This document shows, piece after piece, positions 9,226-16,599 of a stretch of 64,000 nt of DNA (position 1 is the first letter of the stretch; every line of letters starts with the position of its first letter). Below the pieces are notes generated by a model that saw only the letters and a program-made list of their open reading frames with translations, was not told where the DNA came from and did no database searches. Made by a program: the position numbers and the translations under genes. Origin of the DNA: Chryseobacterium sp. SC28 (GTDB taxonomy: Bacteria > Bacteroidota > Bacteroidia > Flavobacteriales > Weeksellaceae); NCBI RefSeq assembly GCF_003932955.1, contig NZ_QOVY01000012.1, forward strand, positions 1 through 64,000, given 5' to 3'.

Positions 9226-10479
9226 TTAAAACAATTTTTTCAACGAGGCCTCCAGATTGGGTAGGCAATCTTTGATATCGCCTAACGAACAGCCGCCAAC
9301 AGAAGCCCGAAACCAAGGCACCGACTTGCCATTCCCGAATGCCGAAAAAGGAACCAGCGCCACTCCAGCATCATTAATAAGATAAAAAACAAGATCGGTA
9401 GAATTTTCTAAAACCTTCCCCTCCGGCGTTCTTTTACCCAGATAATCGATCTTGATTGTCAAATAAAGCGCGCCCATCGGCGAAATACTCTCCACAGCAA
9501 AACCTTTGGCTTTCAAATTCTGAATTCCCAAATGAAGTTCTTTTAAACTCGTATTCAATTTTCCTTTATAATCCTGCAGGAACGTATCCACCGCCGAATC
9601 GTTCGCCAAAAACTCGGCAACCGCTTCCTGTTCCGGCTTCGGAGCCCAAGCGCCCACGTGTGTCAGCAGCGCTTTCATTTTCTCCACGACCAGACTCGGC
9701 CCAAATCCCCAACCTACTCTCACGCCCGTTGCAGCAAAACATTTAGAGGTTCCGTCTACAAAGATTGTATAATCTTGCATTTTAGGGAATAGGCTTACAG
9801 GATTGTAATGTTCCGACCCGAAAGTTAGCATGGCGTAAATCTGATCGTACATCAAGTAAAGCGGTTTTTCATCCTCGCCTCTTCTGCTATTTTCTTCTAA
9901 AACCAATTCACAAATGTCCGACAATTGTTCTTTGGTGAACATCGTTCCGGTAGGATTTAGCGGAGAGCAAAGGCAAAGCAGAACTGCGCCATCCAAATGT
10001 GGTCGCAAATCATCTGCAGTGGGTAAGAAATTATTGGACTCTTGCGTCTGCACTTCCACAGCATTTGCGTTGGTCAAATAAGCATAATGATTGTTGTTCC
10101 ACGAAGGAATTGGATAGATTACTTTATCGCCCGCGTCAACAATTGTTTTAAAAATCGCATAAATCAATGGTCTGGAACCGGCTGTTATCAGAATATCATC
10201 TGCAGAATAATTCAAATCCCAACGCTTCTTAAGATCGTGGCTCACCGAAGTTCTCAAAGATTGCAAACCGTTTGCCGGAGGGTAATTCGTAAGATTATTG
10301 TTGTAGGCTTTGCGGATTCCTTCTTTCAAATCTCCGGGAATTGGATAAATATTAGAATTAAGATCGCCGATGGTGAGATTCGAGATTTGTGCGCCCTTCG
10401 CCTTGAGATCATTCACTTCATTTCCTATTTTGATGATCTCCGAACCAATAAGGTTGGATGCGAGCTTTGATACTTTCAC
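9226..10479 (-). CDS. Fold-type I PLP-dependent aminotransferase
   Basis: Class I/II aminotransferase of 417 aa. The cofactor-binding features are in place: ITAGSRPLIYAIF (about 98-110), NPTG (175-178), Asp212/Tyr215 in YDQIYAML and the Schiff-base lysine Lys246 in DGTSKCFAATGVRVGW. The C-terminal arginine that binds the substrate carboxylate is probably in PWFRASVGG. The SxKxxxxxGxRxGW arrangement places it with aspartate/aromatic-type aminotransferases, but the exact substrate is not readable. It is probably a single-gene unit; its downstream neighbours on this strand are the toxin-antitoxin genes. Confidence 0.88.
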   Translation of the reverse strand: MKVSKLASNLIGSEIIKIGNEVNDLKAKGAQISNLTIGDLNSNIYPIPGDLKEGIRKAYNNNLTNYPPANGLQSLRTSVSHDLKKRWDLNYSADDILITAGSRPLIYAIFKTIVDAGDKVIYPIPSWNNNHYAYLTNANAVEVQTQESNNFLPTADDLRPHLDGAVLLCLCSPLNPTGTMFTKEQLSDICELVLEENSRRGEDEKPLYLMYDQIYAMLTFGSEHYNPVSLFPKMQDYTIFVDGTSKCFAATGVRVGWGFGPSLVVEKMKALLTHVGAWAPKPEQEAVAEFLANDSAVDTFLQDYKGKLNTSLKELHLGIQNLKAKGFAVESISPMGALYLTIKIDYLGKRTPEGKVLENSTDLVFYLINDAGVALVPFSAFGNGKSVPWFRASVGGCSLGDIKDCLPNLEASLKKLF

Positions 10480-10672
10480 TATTTACTTTTTTTGATTTTT
10501 TTAAACCTGGATTTGTATTTCTTGTTTTGATATAATTTACAAAAGTCTTAAATGTAACCCATTAATTCAAAATTTATGACAAAAAAATTCTCAAAACTAA
10601 AAATGTTTAAAGGATTGAGAATTTTAAATTAAAAATATTTGGCTTTATCGGTCTATCAAATAAAATTTTCCA

Positions 10673-12397
10673 TTACAAGTTCAGATCTTTCTCTACAACC
10701 TGAATCTTGTCTTTCAATTGAGGTAGTTTCGCAACAAAATCCTGCTCTGAAGAGATTGAATCTTTGACAGAAACATAAAATTTAATCTTCGGTTCAGTTC
10801 CCGAAGGCCGCACGCAAACCTTGGTTCCGTCTTGAGTGTAATAGATTAATACATTGGACTTTGGAATGTCATCCATTACTTTTTTCTCATTTTGGGAAAC
10901 CACAAAACAAGTTTGCTCTTTGAAATCTTTTATTTCTTCAACTGGAGATCCCGCGATTTCTTTCGGAGGATTTTCACGGAAGTTTTTCATCATTTCCTCG
11001 ATTTCTTCGGCGCCAGTTCTTCCCTTTTTCACCACATTGATCAAGCCTTCATAATACAGTCCCACTTCCTTATAAATGTCGATCAGATATTGATACATTG
11101 TTGTTCCGTTGGCTTTGCACCACGCGGCGATCTCGCAAGCCGTCAAGATAGAGCCGCAAGAATCCTTGTCGCGCACGAAGTCTCCGGTCATAAATCCGAA
11201 ACTTTCTTCGCCGCCGCAAATGAATTTTTCGCGGCCTTCAAAATCGCGAATCATCTTCCCAATCCATTTGAAACCCGTCAGGCCAACTTTGCAATCCACA
11301 CCGAATTTCTTCGCAATATCAAAGAAAATATCAGACGTCACGATCGTAGAACCGATGAATTCCTTTCCGGTGATTTTCCCCGCTTTTTTCCATTGGTCTA
11401 AAATATAATAAGTCAAAATCGTATTGCATTGATTTCCATTCAATAGCTGAATGTCACCATCAAGATTTCTCACTGCTATTCCCAGCCGGTCGCCGTCGGG
11501 ATCTGTTCCGATTACGATGTCTGCATTCGTAATTCGAGCTAAATCAGTCGCCATTTCCAATGCTGCCGGCTCTTCCGGATTTGGCGATTTTACCGTTGGG
11601 AAATTCCCGCTCGGGATCATTTGCTCGCGAACCAAATCCAGCTTGGTGAAACCTGCTTTTTTCAAGGCTTTGGGAACAGTGGTATAAGTTGTTCCGTGGA
11701 TGGAGGTGAAAACGATGTTGAGATTGTCTCTGCCAACATTCTGATAAAGAGAGTTTTCCATACAAGCATCGATGTAAACATCATCTTGTTCTTCGCCAAT
11801 CCATTCTATCAGGTCATCATTGCCGTTGAATTTGACATCCTCAAATTTGGTTTGATAAACTTCTCTGATGATGTTTTCGTCATTGGGTGGCACTATTTGT
11901 GCGCCGTCGTCCCAATAAACCTTGTAACCATTATATTCTGGCGGATTGTGAGAAGCCGTCAAAACGATACCGGCATTGCATTTTTTGTTGCGAACAGTGA
12001 AGGACAATTCGGGCGTAGGCCGGTGGTCTTTGAACAGCAGAACTTTGATGCCGTTGGCCGTCAAAACATCGGCAACAATTTTTCCGAATTCCTTAGAATT
12101 ATGCCTTACATCATAAGCAATAGCCACTTTGATTTCTTGATTGGGGAACTGCTGATGAAGATAATTGGCAAGTCCTTGCGTCGCTTGCCCCAAAGTATAT
12201 TTATTAAGACGATTGGTCCCCACGCCCATTACACCGCGCATTCCGCCGGTTCCGAACTCTAATTCTCTATAAAAAGAATCTTCCAAGTCTGGCGAATTGG
12301 AGTCGATTAAAGTTTGAACAGCATTTCTTGTTTCTTCGTCAAATGTTTCGGAAAGCCAAAGTTTTGCTTTTTCTAAGGTTGATATTGTATCTGACAT
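10673..12397 (-). CDS. Phospho-sugar mutase (phosphoglucomutase/phosphomannomutase family)
   Basis: Alpha-D-phosphohexomutase of 574 aa that moves phosphate between C1 and C6 of a hexose phosphate. The phosphoserine loop is LTASHNP with Ser149, the metal loop is DPDGDR (299-304), the sugar-binding loop is GGEESFGF and the C-terminal phosphate-binding loop is RPSGTEPKIKFY. The length and spacing fit the long PGM2-like group common in Firmicutes and Bacteroidota. Glucose 1-phosphate or mannose/ribose phosphate are all possible; sequence alone does not decide. Confidence 0.93.
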   Translation of the reverse strand: MSDTISTLEKAKLWLSETFDEETRNAVQTLIDSNSPDLEDSFYRELEFGTGGMRGVMGVGTNRLNKYTLGQATQGLANYLHQQFPNQEIKVAIAYDVRHNSKEFGKIVADVLTANGIKVLLFKDHRPTPELSFTVRNKKCNAGIVLTASHNPPEYNGYKVYWDDGAQIVPPNDENIIREVYQTKFEDVKFNGNDDLIEWIGEEQDDVYIDACMENSLYQNVGRDNLNIVFTSIHGTTYTTVPKALKKAGFTKLDLVREQMIPSGNFPTVKSPNPEEPAALEMATDLARITNADIVIGTDPDGDRLGIAVRNLDGDIQLLNGNQCNTILTYYILDQWKKAGKITGKEFIGSTIVTSDIFFDIAKKFGVDCKVGLTGFKWIGKMIRDFEGREKFICGGEESFGFMTGDFVRDKDSCGSILTACEIAAWCKANGTTMYQYLIDIYKEVGLYYEGLINVVKKGRTGAEEIEEMMKNFRENPPKEIAGSPVEEIKDFKEQTCFVVSQNEKKVMDDIPKSNVLIYYTQDGTKVCVRPSGTEPKIKFYVSVKDSISSEQDFVAKLPQLKDKIQVVEKDLNL

Positions 12398-12417
12398 TGC
12401 GATTGATTTTTGTTTTA

Positions 12418-13119
12418 TTAATTAAGGTCTTTCTTCACGATGCTTGCCTTTTCTGTGATTTTCAGTTTTTTCGAAGGATTTCCGTAATAAATCAGTTTTG
12501 CAGTATTTCCAATTTTACCTTTGATTTCTTCATCCACATTCAGTTCTGCATAATTGCCGTTCTCGGAATCGATTTCCAAATCTTTGATGTACCAATAAGG
12601 CGAGATAATGCTTGCGGTATCTCTGATGCTCAGCTTGGCCAAAGTCGTTTTCCCGCGCAGATTAGCGCGGCTTTTGTTCAGCATTTCAATCGTCGAATTT
12701 TCAGAAATCACCGATCCTATAAATTTAGCATTATCTTTCAAATGGAGTGAGAAATTTTGCATATTCATTTGGCTTGAGATATTAAGTTCCACAGAATCAG
12801 ATAGTTTAATATCATCAAAAGCATTTTTTGCGTAGATGGTAATATTATAAAAATCGACTTTTTCTGTGGGGCTTTTTTCAGAGATTGAAAGGGTTTTATT
12901 GACGACTTGGATTATCAGATTGTCAAAAATATTTGGATATGTTTCCACATTTACAAAATTGTGAGGGCTTTGCACATAAAATACTCGGAATTTCCCTTTC
13001 AAATCAAGTTTTGAAAACTCGGCCAGCTCGACATCTTTCGATTGGATTTCGCCTTTCGGCGCCACTTTGCTGCAGGAAACAGCTGTGAGAATAAGAATTA
13101 AATAAAATAGATTTTTCAT
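12418..13119 (-). CDS. GIN (DUF2807) domain lipoprotein
   Basis: Predicted lipoprotein of 233 aa. A short hydrophobic leader ends in the lipobox TAVSC, and the mature part is a head-GIN/DUF2807 domain of repeating short beta strands (FDDIKLSDSVELNISSQMNMQNFSLHLKDNAKFIGSV and similar, each turn about 20 residues), which form a beta-helix-like fold. Function is unknown. The open frame reaches a TTG six codons earlier, but the ATG at 13119 begins the signal peptide. It ends 20 bases before the phospho-sugar mutase start. A second GIN lipoprotein lies at 18701. Confidence 0.82.
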   Translation of the reverse strand: MKNLFYLILILTAVSCSKVAPKGEIQSKDVELAEFSKLDLKGKFRVFYVQSPHNFVNVETYPNIFDNLIIQVVNKTLSISEKSPTEKVDFYNITIYAKNAFDDIKLSDSVELNISSQMNMQNFSLHLKDNAKFIGSVISENSTIEMLNKSRANLRGKTTLAKLSIRDTASIISPYWYIKDLEIDSENGNYAELNVDEEIKGKIGNTAKLIYYGNPSKKLKITEKASIVKKDLN

Positions 13120-13147
13120 TAGATTATAATTTACCAAATTACCACAT

Positions 13148-14101
13148 TTAAATCAATTCCTCGATATGATAATTCTTCTGTTCGCGATTGGTTCGGATGA
13201 TGAGTTCGCCCAAAAAGCCGCCAACAAAGAGTAAGCTGCCAAGAATCATCATCGTCAAAGCTATAAAAAACCAAGGATTATTGGCAAGCAGATTTCCATA
13301 AATTTTGTATGCGTACACATCGATCAACTTCGAAATCCCCAACCAAAGTGCCGATAAAAATCCGATGACGAACATCAAAGTGCCTGCTGCACCAAAAAAA
13401 TGCATCGGTCTGCCGCCAAACCGGCTGACAAACCAAAGCGTTATCAAATCCAAAAATCCGCGAATAAATCTTTCGGTTCCGAACTTCGACGTTCCGTAAG
13501 GTCTTGCCTGATGCTGAACCGGCTTTTCCGTGATATTCCTGAAACCAGCATTAGCCGCCAAAACCGGAATGTAGCGGTGCATATCGCCGTAAACATCGAT
13601 GGATTTTACGACTTGCTTCTTGTAAGCTTTCAGCCCGCAATTAAAATCGTGGAGCGAAACGCCGGAAACTTTTCGGGCAGCCAAATTGAATAATTTGGAA
13701 GGTATATTCTTGGTCATCACGTTGTCGAACCGCTTCTTTTTCCAGCCCGAAACGATGTCGTAATTTCCTACTTTTACCATTTCGTAAAGCTCGGGAATTT
13801 CTTCCGGAAAATCCTGTAGATCTGCATCCATTGTGATGATCACATCGCCGTTTGCTTTCTCAAAAGCCGCATGAAGTGCCTGCGATTTGCCATAGTTTTT
13901 GGAAAATCTTATGCCGTGGATCTGCGGATTTTGAAGCTTAAGATTCTCGATGATGGACCAAGAAAGATCGGTACTTCCGTCATCCACAAACCAAACTTCG
14001 TACGACAGTTTGCTGGCTTTGCAGACCGCTGCAATCCTATTGAAGAGCTCTTCCAGAGAGTCCTGCTCGTTGAGTAATGGGATGATGATGGAGAGATTCA
14101 T
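13148..14101 (-). CDS. GT2 glycosyltransferase, polyprenyl-phosphate type
   Basis: Family 2 glycosyltransferase with two C-terminal membrane helices (317 aa), like DPM1/GtrB/ArnC enzymes that load a sugar on undecaprenyl phosphate. The GT-A domain shows IIIPLLNEQDSLEEL, VDDGSTDLSW (metal/nucleotide site) and MDADLQDFPEEIPEL with the DAD motif. Residues 235-265 and 270-300 are the hydrophobic hairpin. The final RTNREQKNYHIEELI tail is typical for the Bacteroidota members. It probably takes part in surface glycan or glycoprotein synthesis and follows the DUF4199 gene on the same strand. Confidence 0.92.
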   Translation of the reverse strand: MNLSIIIPLLNEQDSLEELFNRIAAVCKASKLSYEVWFVDDGSTDLSWSIIENLKLQNPQIHGIRFSKNYGKSQALHAAFEKANGDVIITMDADLQDFPEEIPELYEMVKVGNYDIVSGWKKKRFDNVMTKNIPSKLFNLAARKVSGVSLHDFNCGLKAYKKQVVKSIDVYGDMHRYIPVLAANAGFRNITEKPVQHQARPYGTSKFGTERFIRGFLDLITLWFVSRFGGRPMHFFGAAGTLMFVIGFLSALWLGISKLIDVYAYKIYGNLLANNPWFFIALTMMILGSLLFVGGFLGELIIRTNREQKNYHIEELI

Positions 14102-14149
14102 TGATTATGGTTTAAAATTTTGAATTAATGATTTCGAAGCTTTATTAAG

Positions 14150-14737
14150 CTATTCGTAGCGCTTTTTGTTTTTCAAAAATCCGGCGATGACAATCGATAA
14201 AAGTAAATAAAAAAGCAAAAAACCGCCAAAAATTCCGGACATATATCTAAAAGAAAAATAATTCCGATCTTCCTTCATTGCTGTTTCTCTTGCCAGTTTT
14301 GCACCTTTGTAGTTGTCTTCCAGTTCTCTGACCTTGCTTTGGTCTTTTTGATTCAATGCCTCACCTCTCAACTTCGCGTACGATTGATCCAGATTATCGA
14401 GTTCGGTCTGGATGTATTGGTGGTTTAGCAAATCTCTGGCATCTGTATCGGCATAATTCAGAAAAGCAAAAATCGAAAGCACGGATAATAATCCGCCTGT
14501 GAAAAGTGTTATAAAACATTGTTTAAATGCCTGAGGATAAGTAATATATTTTCCCCGTCTTAACCAATAAGTTGAAGCAAATCCAGCGACCGCGTACAAG
14601 AAGGTCATCCCAAATGCGTTGACTTGCATTGTGGTGCTCCAATAGTTGGCATTGGCAAAGAAATAATAGACGATGAAGAAAGCCAGCATCGTTGCTAAAT
14701 ACAAACCAAAGCCCCAAGCAAGCGGATTTTTTGTCAT
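14150..14737 (-). CDS. DUF4199 membrane protein
   Basis: Inner-membrane protein of 195 aa with four hydrophobic segments (about 8-30, 35-58, 72-95 and 165-188). A polar, coiled-coil-like stretch (LDQSYAKLRGEALNQKDQSKVRELEDNYKGAKLA is its core, positions about 112-150) separates the third and fourth. This is the DUF4199 arrangement found across Bacteroidota, often beside a GT2 glycosyltransferase, as here (48 bases upstream of it). Function is unknown. Confidence 0.85.
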   Translation of the reverse strand: MTKNPLAWGFGLYLATMLAFFIVYYFFANANYWSTTMQVNAFGMTFLYAVAGFASTYWLRRGKYITYPQAFKQCFITLFTGGLLSVLSIFAFLNYADTDARDLLNHQYIQTELDNLDQSYAKLRGEALNQKDQSKVRELEDNYKGAKLARETAMKEDRNYFSFRYMSGIFGGFLLFYLLLSIVIAGFLKNKKRYE

Positions 14738-14871
14738 AAATAATATTTTACTAGTTCAGAGTTTAGAGTTTTTTACGAAGATTTTGAAACTTTTCATAAT
14801 AGCACTCAGTGGTTTAAAGCCGTTTAATAAGCTGTAAATCTTTTTTCTTTTCTCTTTTCCCTTAATTTTTT

Positions 14872-14879
14872 TATCTTTG
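14872..14879 (+). promoter_or_regulatory. -7 box of the SRP RNA gene
   Basis: TATCTTTG, full consensus, ends four bases before the paired 5' end of the SRP RNA at 14884, which is where transcription would be expected to begin. Confidence 0.7.
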
Positions 14880-14883
14880 CACC

Positions 14884-14976
14884 GGCAAGTCCTAAACAAC
14901 CAGCTCCTGAAAATCCTCCAGGGTGGGAACGCAGCAAAGGTAATCGGTTGTAGCGGTGTGATTTAGGTAGCTTGCC
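14884..14976 (+). ncRNA. ffs: Signal recognition particle RNA, small bacterial (4.5S) type
   Basis: RNA of the signal recognition particle; it binds Ffh and guides membrane proteins to FtsY. GGCAAG (14884-14889) pairs with CTTGCC (14971-14976) and CTAAA with TTTAG, closing a single long hairpin. The apex holds the Ffh-binding core CCTCCAGGGTGGGAACGCAGCAAAGG with the conserved GGAA-like tetraloop and asymmetric loop. There is no Alu domain, as in the small bacterial class. A T-rich run right after 14976 ends the transcript. Confidence 0.92.
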
Positions 14977-14994
14977 ATTTTTTATTTTTTTAAG

Positions 14995-15050
14995 TTAAGA
15001 GATTAAGCGATATTCAAATTTTTGAAATTACTTAATCTCTTAATTTTTTT
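14995..15050. terminator. Bidirectional terminator between SRP RNA and the hydrolase gene
   Basis: TTAAGAGATTAAG (14995-15007) and CTTAATCTCTTAA (15031-15043) are perfect 13-base arms, followed by seven T on the plus strand. On the minus strand the run after the stem is mixed A/T. It can stop both the SRP RNA and the convergent hydrolase transcript. Confidence 0.75.
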
Positions 15051-15052
15051 GT

Positions 15053-15736
15053 TTAAAATTCAAATTCCTGTCCCAATTCCGGTAACGTGAATTCGATATT
15101 CTTGTCAGCAAAATGCTTCTTGGCTTCGTCGTGATCGATTTTAATTGCCGGAAATGTATCGAAATGGCAACCAATCACTTTCGGCGTTTTCAATAATTCT
15201 GATGCAGCAAACGCGGCTTTGCGAGGGCACATCGTATAGTTTTTCCCAACGGGAAGGATCGACCAATCTAAATTCCCAAAAACCTGTGGAAACAAACTCA
15301 TTTCGGCAGTCACGCCCGTATCTCCCGCCAAATAAAGGTTGCGCCCGTCTGCAAATCTGAAAATATAGCCGGATGCCAATCCGCCGTAAGAACCGTCCGG
15401 AAAGGAGCTGGTGTGCAATGCGGGAACGATAGAAATCTTTAAATTTTCAATCTTCACAGAACCGCCGAAATTGAGATCCATACTATTTGGATGTTTGAAA
15501 TAGCCGCAGATCTCCGGCTGAGCAATGACGGCGGCATCAGGATGATTTTCCAGGACTTCTTTCACGTCGGCAGTATGATCGAAATGGGCGTGGGTAATGA
15601 GCACGTAATCGATTTTTTGCGCGCTAATGTCGAATCCTGATTTGTCTTTCTGAAAATTATAAAAAGGATCAGAAAGGATAGTTTTTCCGTTGTACGTGAA
15701 CAAAAAACAGTTTTGTCCCAAAAATTTTATTTTCAT
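15053..15736 (-). CDS. Metal-dependent hydrolase, metallo-beta-lactamase fold
   Basis: UPF0173/YtkL-type metallo-beta-lactamase-fold hydrolase of 227 aa. The metal motif THAHFDHTAD (His49, His51, Asp53, His54), the AGDTGVTAEM segment and GCHFDTFP are present. Physiological substrate unknown. The first 13 codons are almost exactly repeated upstream of the fic gene at 16517-16556, which shows that the gene once continued the menB-menA operon and that the fic module was inserted at its 5' end. Its present promoter would have to lie in the 40 bases between the repeat and the antitoxin gene or in the module; none is obvious. Confidence 0.93.
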   Translation of the reverse strand: MKIKFLGQNCFLFTYNGKTILSDPFYNFQKDKSGFDISAQKIDYVLITHAHFDHTADVKEVLENHPDAAVIAQPEICGYFKHPNSMDLNFGGSVKIENLKISIVPALHTSSFPDGSYGGLASGYIFRFADGRNLYLAGDTGVTAEMSLFPQVFGNLDWSILPVGKNYTMCPRKAAFAASELLKTPKVIGCHFDTFPAIKIDHDEAKKHFADKNIEFTLPELGQEFEF

Positions 15737-15739
15737 TTT
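15700..15739. repeat. 40-bp direct repeat, copy 1 (hydrolase start)
   Basis: Matches 16517-16556 at 39 of 40 positions; the only difference is T15730 versus G16547. It contains the hydrolase ATG and first 12 codons. The two copies bracket the antitoxin and fic genes, and the unit from one repeat start to the next is 817 bases. Confidence 0.93.
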
Positions 15740-15743
15740 ATGA

Positions 15744-15777
15744 TTGATTTTTTGTTAAAAAAAATATTATACATTTG
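15744..15777 (+). promoter_or_regulatory. Promoter of the small Fic antitoxin-like gene
   Basis: TTG (15744-15746), 23 bases, then TACATTTG (15770-15777), a full -7 consensus. The box ends four bases before the ATG at 15782, so the message probably has almost no leader, as also seen for the XRE gene at 2767. Confidence 0.65.
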
Positions 15778-15781
15778 TTAT

Positions 15782-15964
15782 ATGAAATTTTTTGAAAAAT
15801 ATCCTTCTCTTAATCAGAAAGAAACGCTTATGAGCTTATTGGAAAAAAACCTGTACGCGACGATGATATTGGAAAACCAAAAAGTTTCAAGAGCAAAAAT
15901 AAAAAAAATTGTTGCGGATATTTTAGATAAAAAATCAAAAAGCAACAAGGTTTTCTTCAATTAA
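15782..15964 (+). CDS. Small class I Fic antitoxin-like protein
   Basis: Sixty-residue, Lys-rich, probably helical protein. It contains TMILEN (residues 27-32), an exact match to [S/T]xxxE[G/N], the motif whose glutamate (Glu31 here) blocks the Fic active site by pairing with the second arginine of the Fic motif. The context around it, LEKNLYATMILENQKVS and then KIKKIVADILDKK, parallels the VbhA antitoxin layout of an inhibitory helix followed by two short helices. The frame extends further upstream to 15713 but the promoter box falls inside that part, so 15782 is the start. It converges on fic and overlaps its last 30 bases. Assignment rests on motif and location only. Confidence 0.68.
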   Translation: MKFFEKYPSLNQKETLMSLLEKNLYATMILENQKVSRAKIKKIVADILDKKSKSNKVFFN

Positions 15965-16516
15965 TTCATATAATTCGTGGAAATTTCCTTCGTCTGCATT
16001 TTGTAAAGCGCTAATGTAGATTTTTCTACTGTCACCTGCTCTGTGATAAAGCTCGATGGGTCTGAAACCGAATTTCATTGATACTATATTTAATATTAAT
16101 CTCGCCATTCTGCCGTTTCCGTTATTAAATGGATGGATTTTCACAAATTCATAATGGGCAAATATTAAGCAATCAATAATATCTTTCTTATTTGCCGCTG
16201 AAGCAATTAAACCATCTAAATTATCAAAAAATTGATACATAATATTAGGAAATTTTTTGAAAGAGGGCGGTTGAAGCTTGCCTACAGCAACATCTATTTT
16301 TCTCCATTTGCCTGCCCAATCATAAAGTTCGCCAAACGCAATTTTGTGCAGTTTTAAAATTAATTCGGAATCAATTTTATCATCAATATCTAATTGATAA
16401 ATTTCCAATTCTGCCAATCCCACACCTTTTGCTTCATATTCATTAAGCAAGTCTTTATCTGTGATTCCCAGTAAATTTTCATCCGGAAAAGGCGTCCAAT
16501 TGGTATTACTATCCAT
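15935..16516 (-). CDS. Fic/DOC family protein
   Basis: Fic-domain protein of 193 aa. The catalytic loop is HPFNNGNGRMAR (128-139) with His128, Arg136 and Arg139; the upstream GELYDWAGKWRK block forms the usual flap/N-terminal part seen in small stand-alone Fic proteins. Family members attach AMP or a related group to target proteins. The position normally Asp/Glu in HxFx[D/E]GNGRxxR is Asn132, a variant also common in mobile-element Fic proteins. No [S/T]xxxE[G/N] motif is seen within this protein, consistent with a separate antitoxin. The ATG overlaps a 14-codon relic of the hydrolase start. It lies downstream of menA on the same strand. Confidence 0.9.
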   Translation of the reverse strand: MDSNTNWTPFPDENLLGITDKDLLNEYEAKGVGLAELEIYQLDIDDKIDSELILKLHKIAFGELYDWAGKWRKIDVAVGKLQPPSFKKFPNIMYQFFDNLDGLIASAANKKDIIDCLIFAHYEFVKIHPFNNGNGRMARLILNIVSMKFGFRPIELYHRAGDSRKIYISALQNADEGNFHELYELIEENLVAF

Positions 16517-16553
16517 ACAAAAAACAGTTTTGTCCCAAAAATTTTAGTTTCAT
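16509..16553 (-). pseudogene. 14-codon relic of the hydrolase 5' end
   Basis: Reads MKLKFLGQNCFLYG then stop; the intact hydrolase begins MKIKFLGQNCFLF. The TAG stop lies within the first codons of fic in another frame (fic ATG at 16516), so ribosomes starting at the old hydrolase ATG would finish next to the fic start. It is both a scar of insertion and a possible leader peptide. Confidence 0.75.
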
Positions 16554-16556
16554 TTT
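16517..16556. repeat. 40-bp direct repeat, copy 2 (upstream of fic)
   Basis: Second copy of the hydrolase 5' end, 39/40 identical to 15700-15739. It joins directly to the fic start codon, so whatever used to express the hydrolase now lies upstream of fic. Confidence 0.93.
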
Positions 16557-16599
16557 TTTCTTTTTTTTTAAAATTTAAAATCGCAAAAAAAGTTTATTT

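Noticed and set aside
11621-12262. 213-codon plus-strand frame
   Set aside because: Mirror of the phospho-sugar mutase coding sequence with no recognisable domain.
15713-15781. 23-codon upstream extension of the small antitoxin-like gene
   Set aside because: It reads antisense through the hydrolase start and across the gene's own promoter box; the 60-codon form beginning at 15782 is more likely.
15700-16556. Insertion-sequence target-site duplication
   Set aside because: The repeat is 40 bases, much longer than any IS duplication, and there is no transposase or terminal inverted repeat in the unit.
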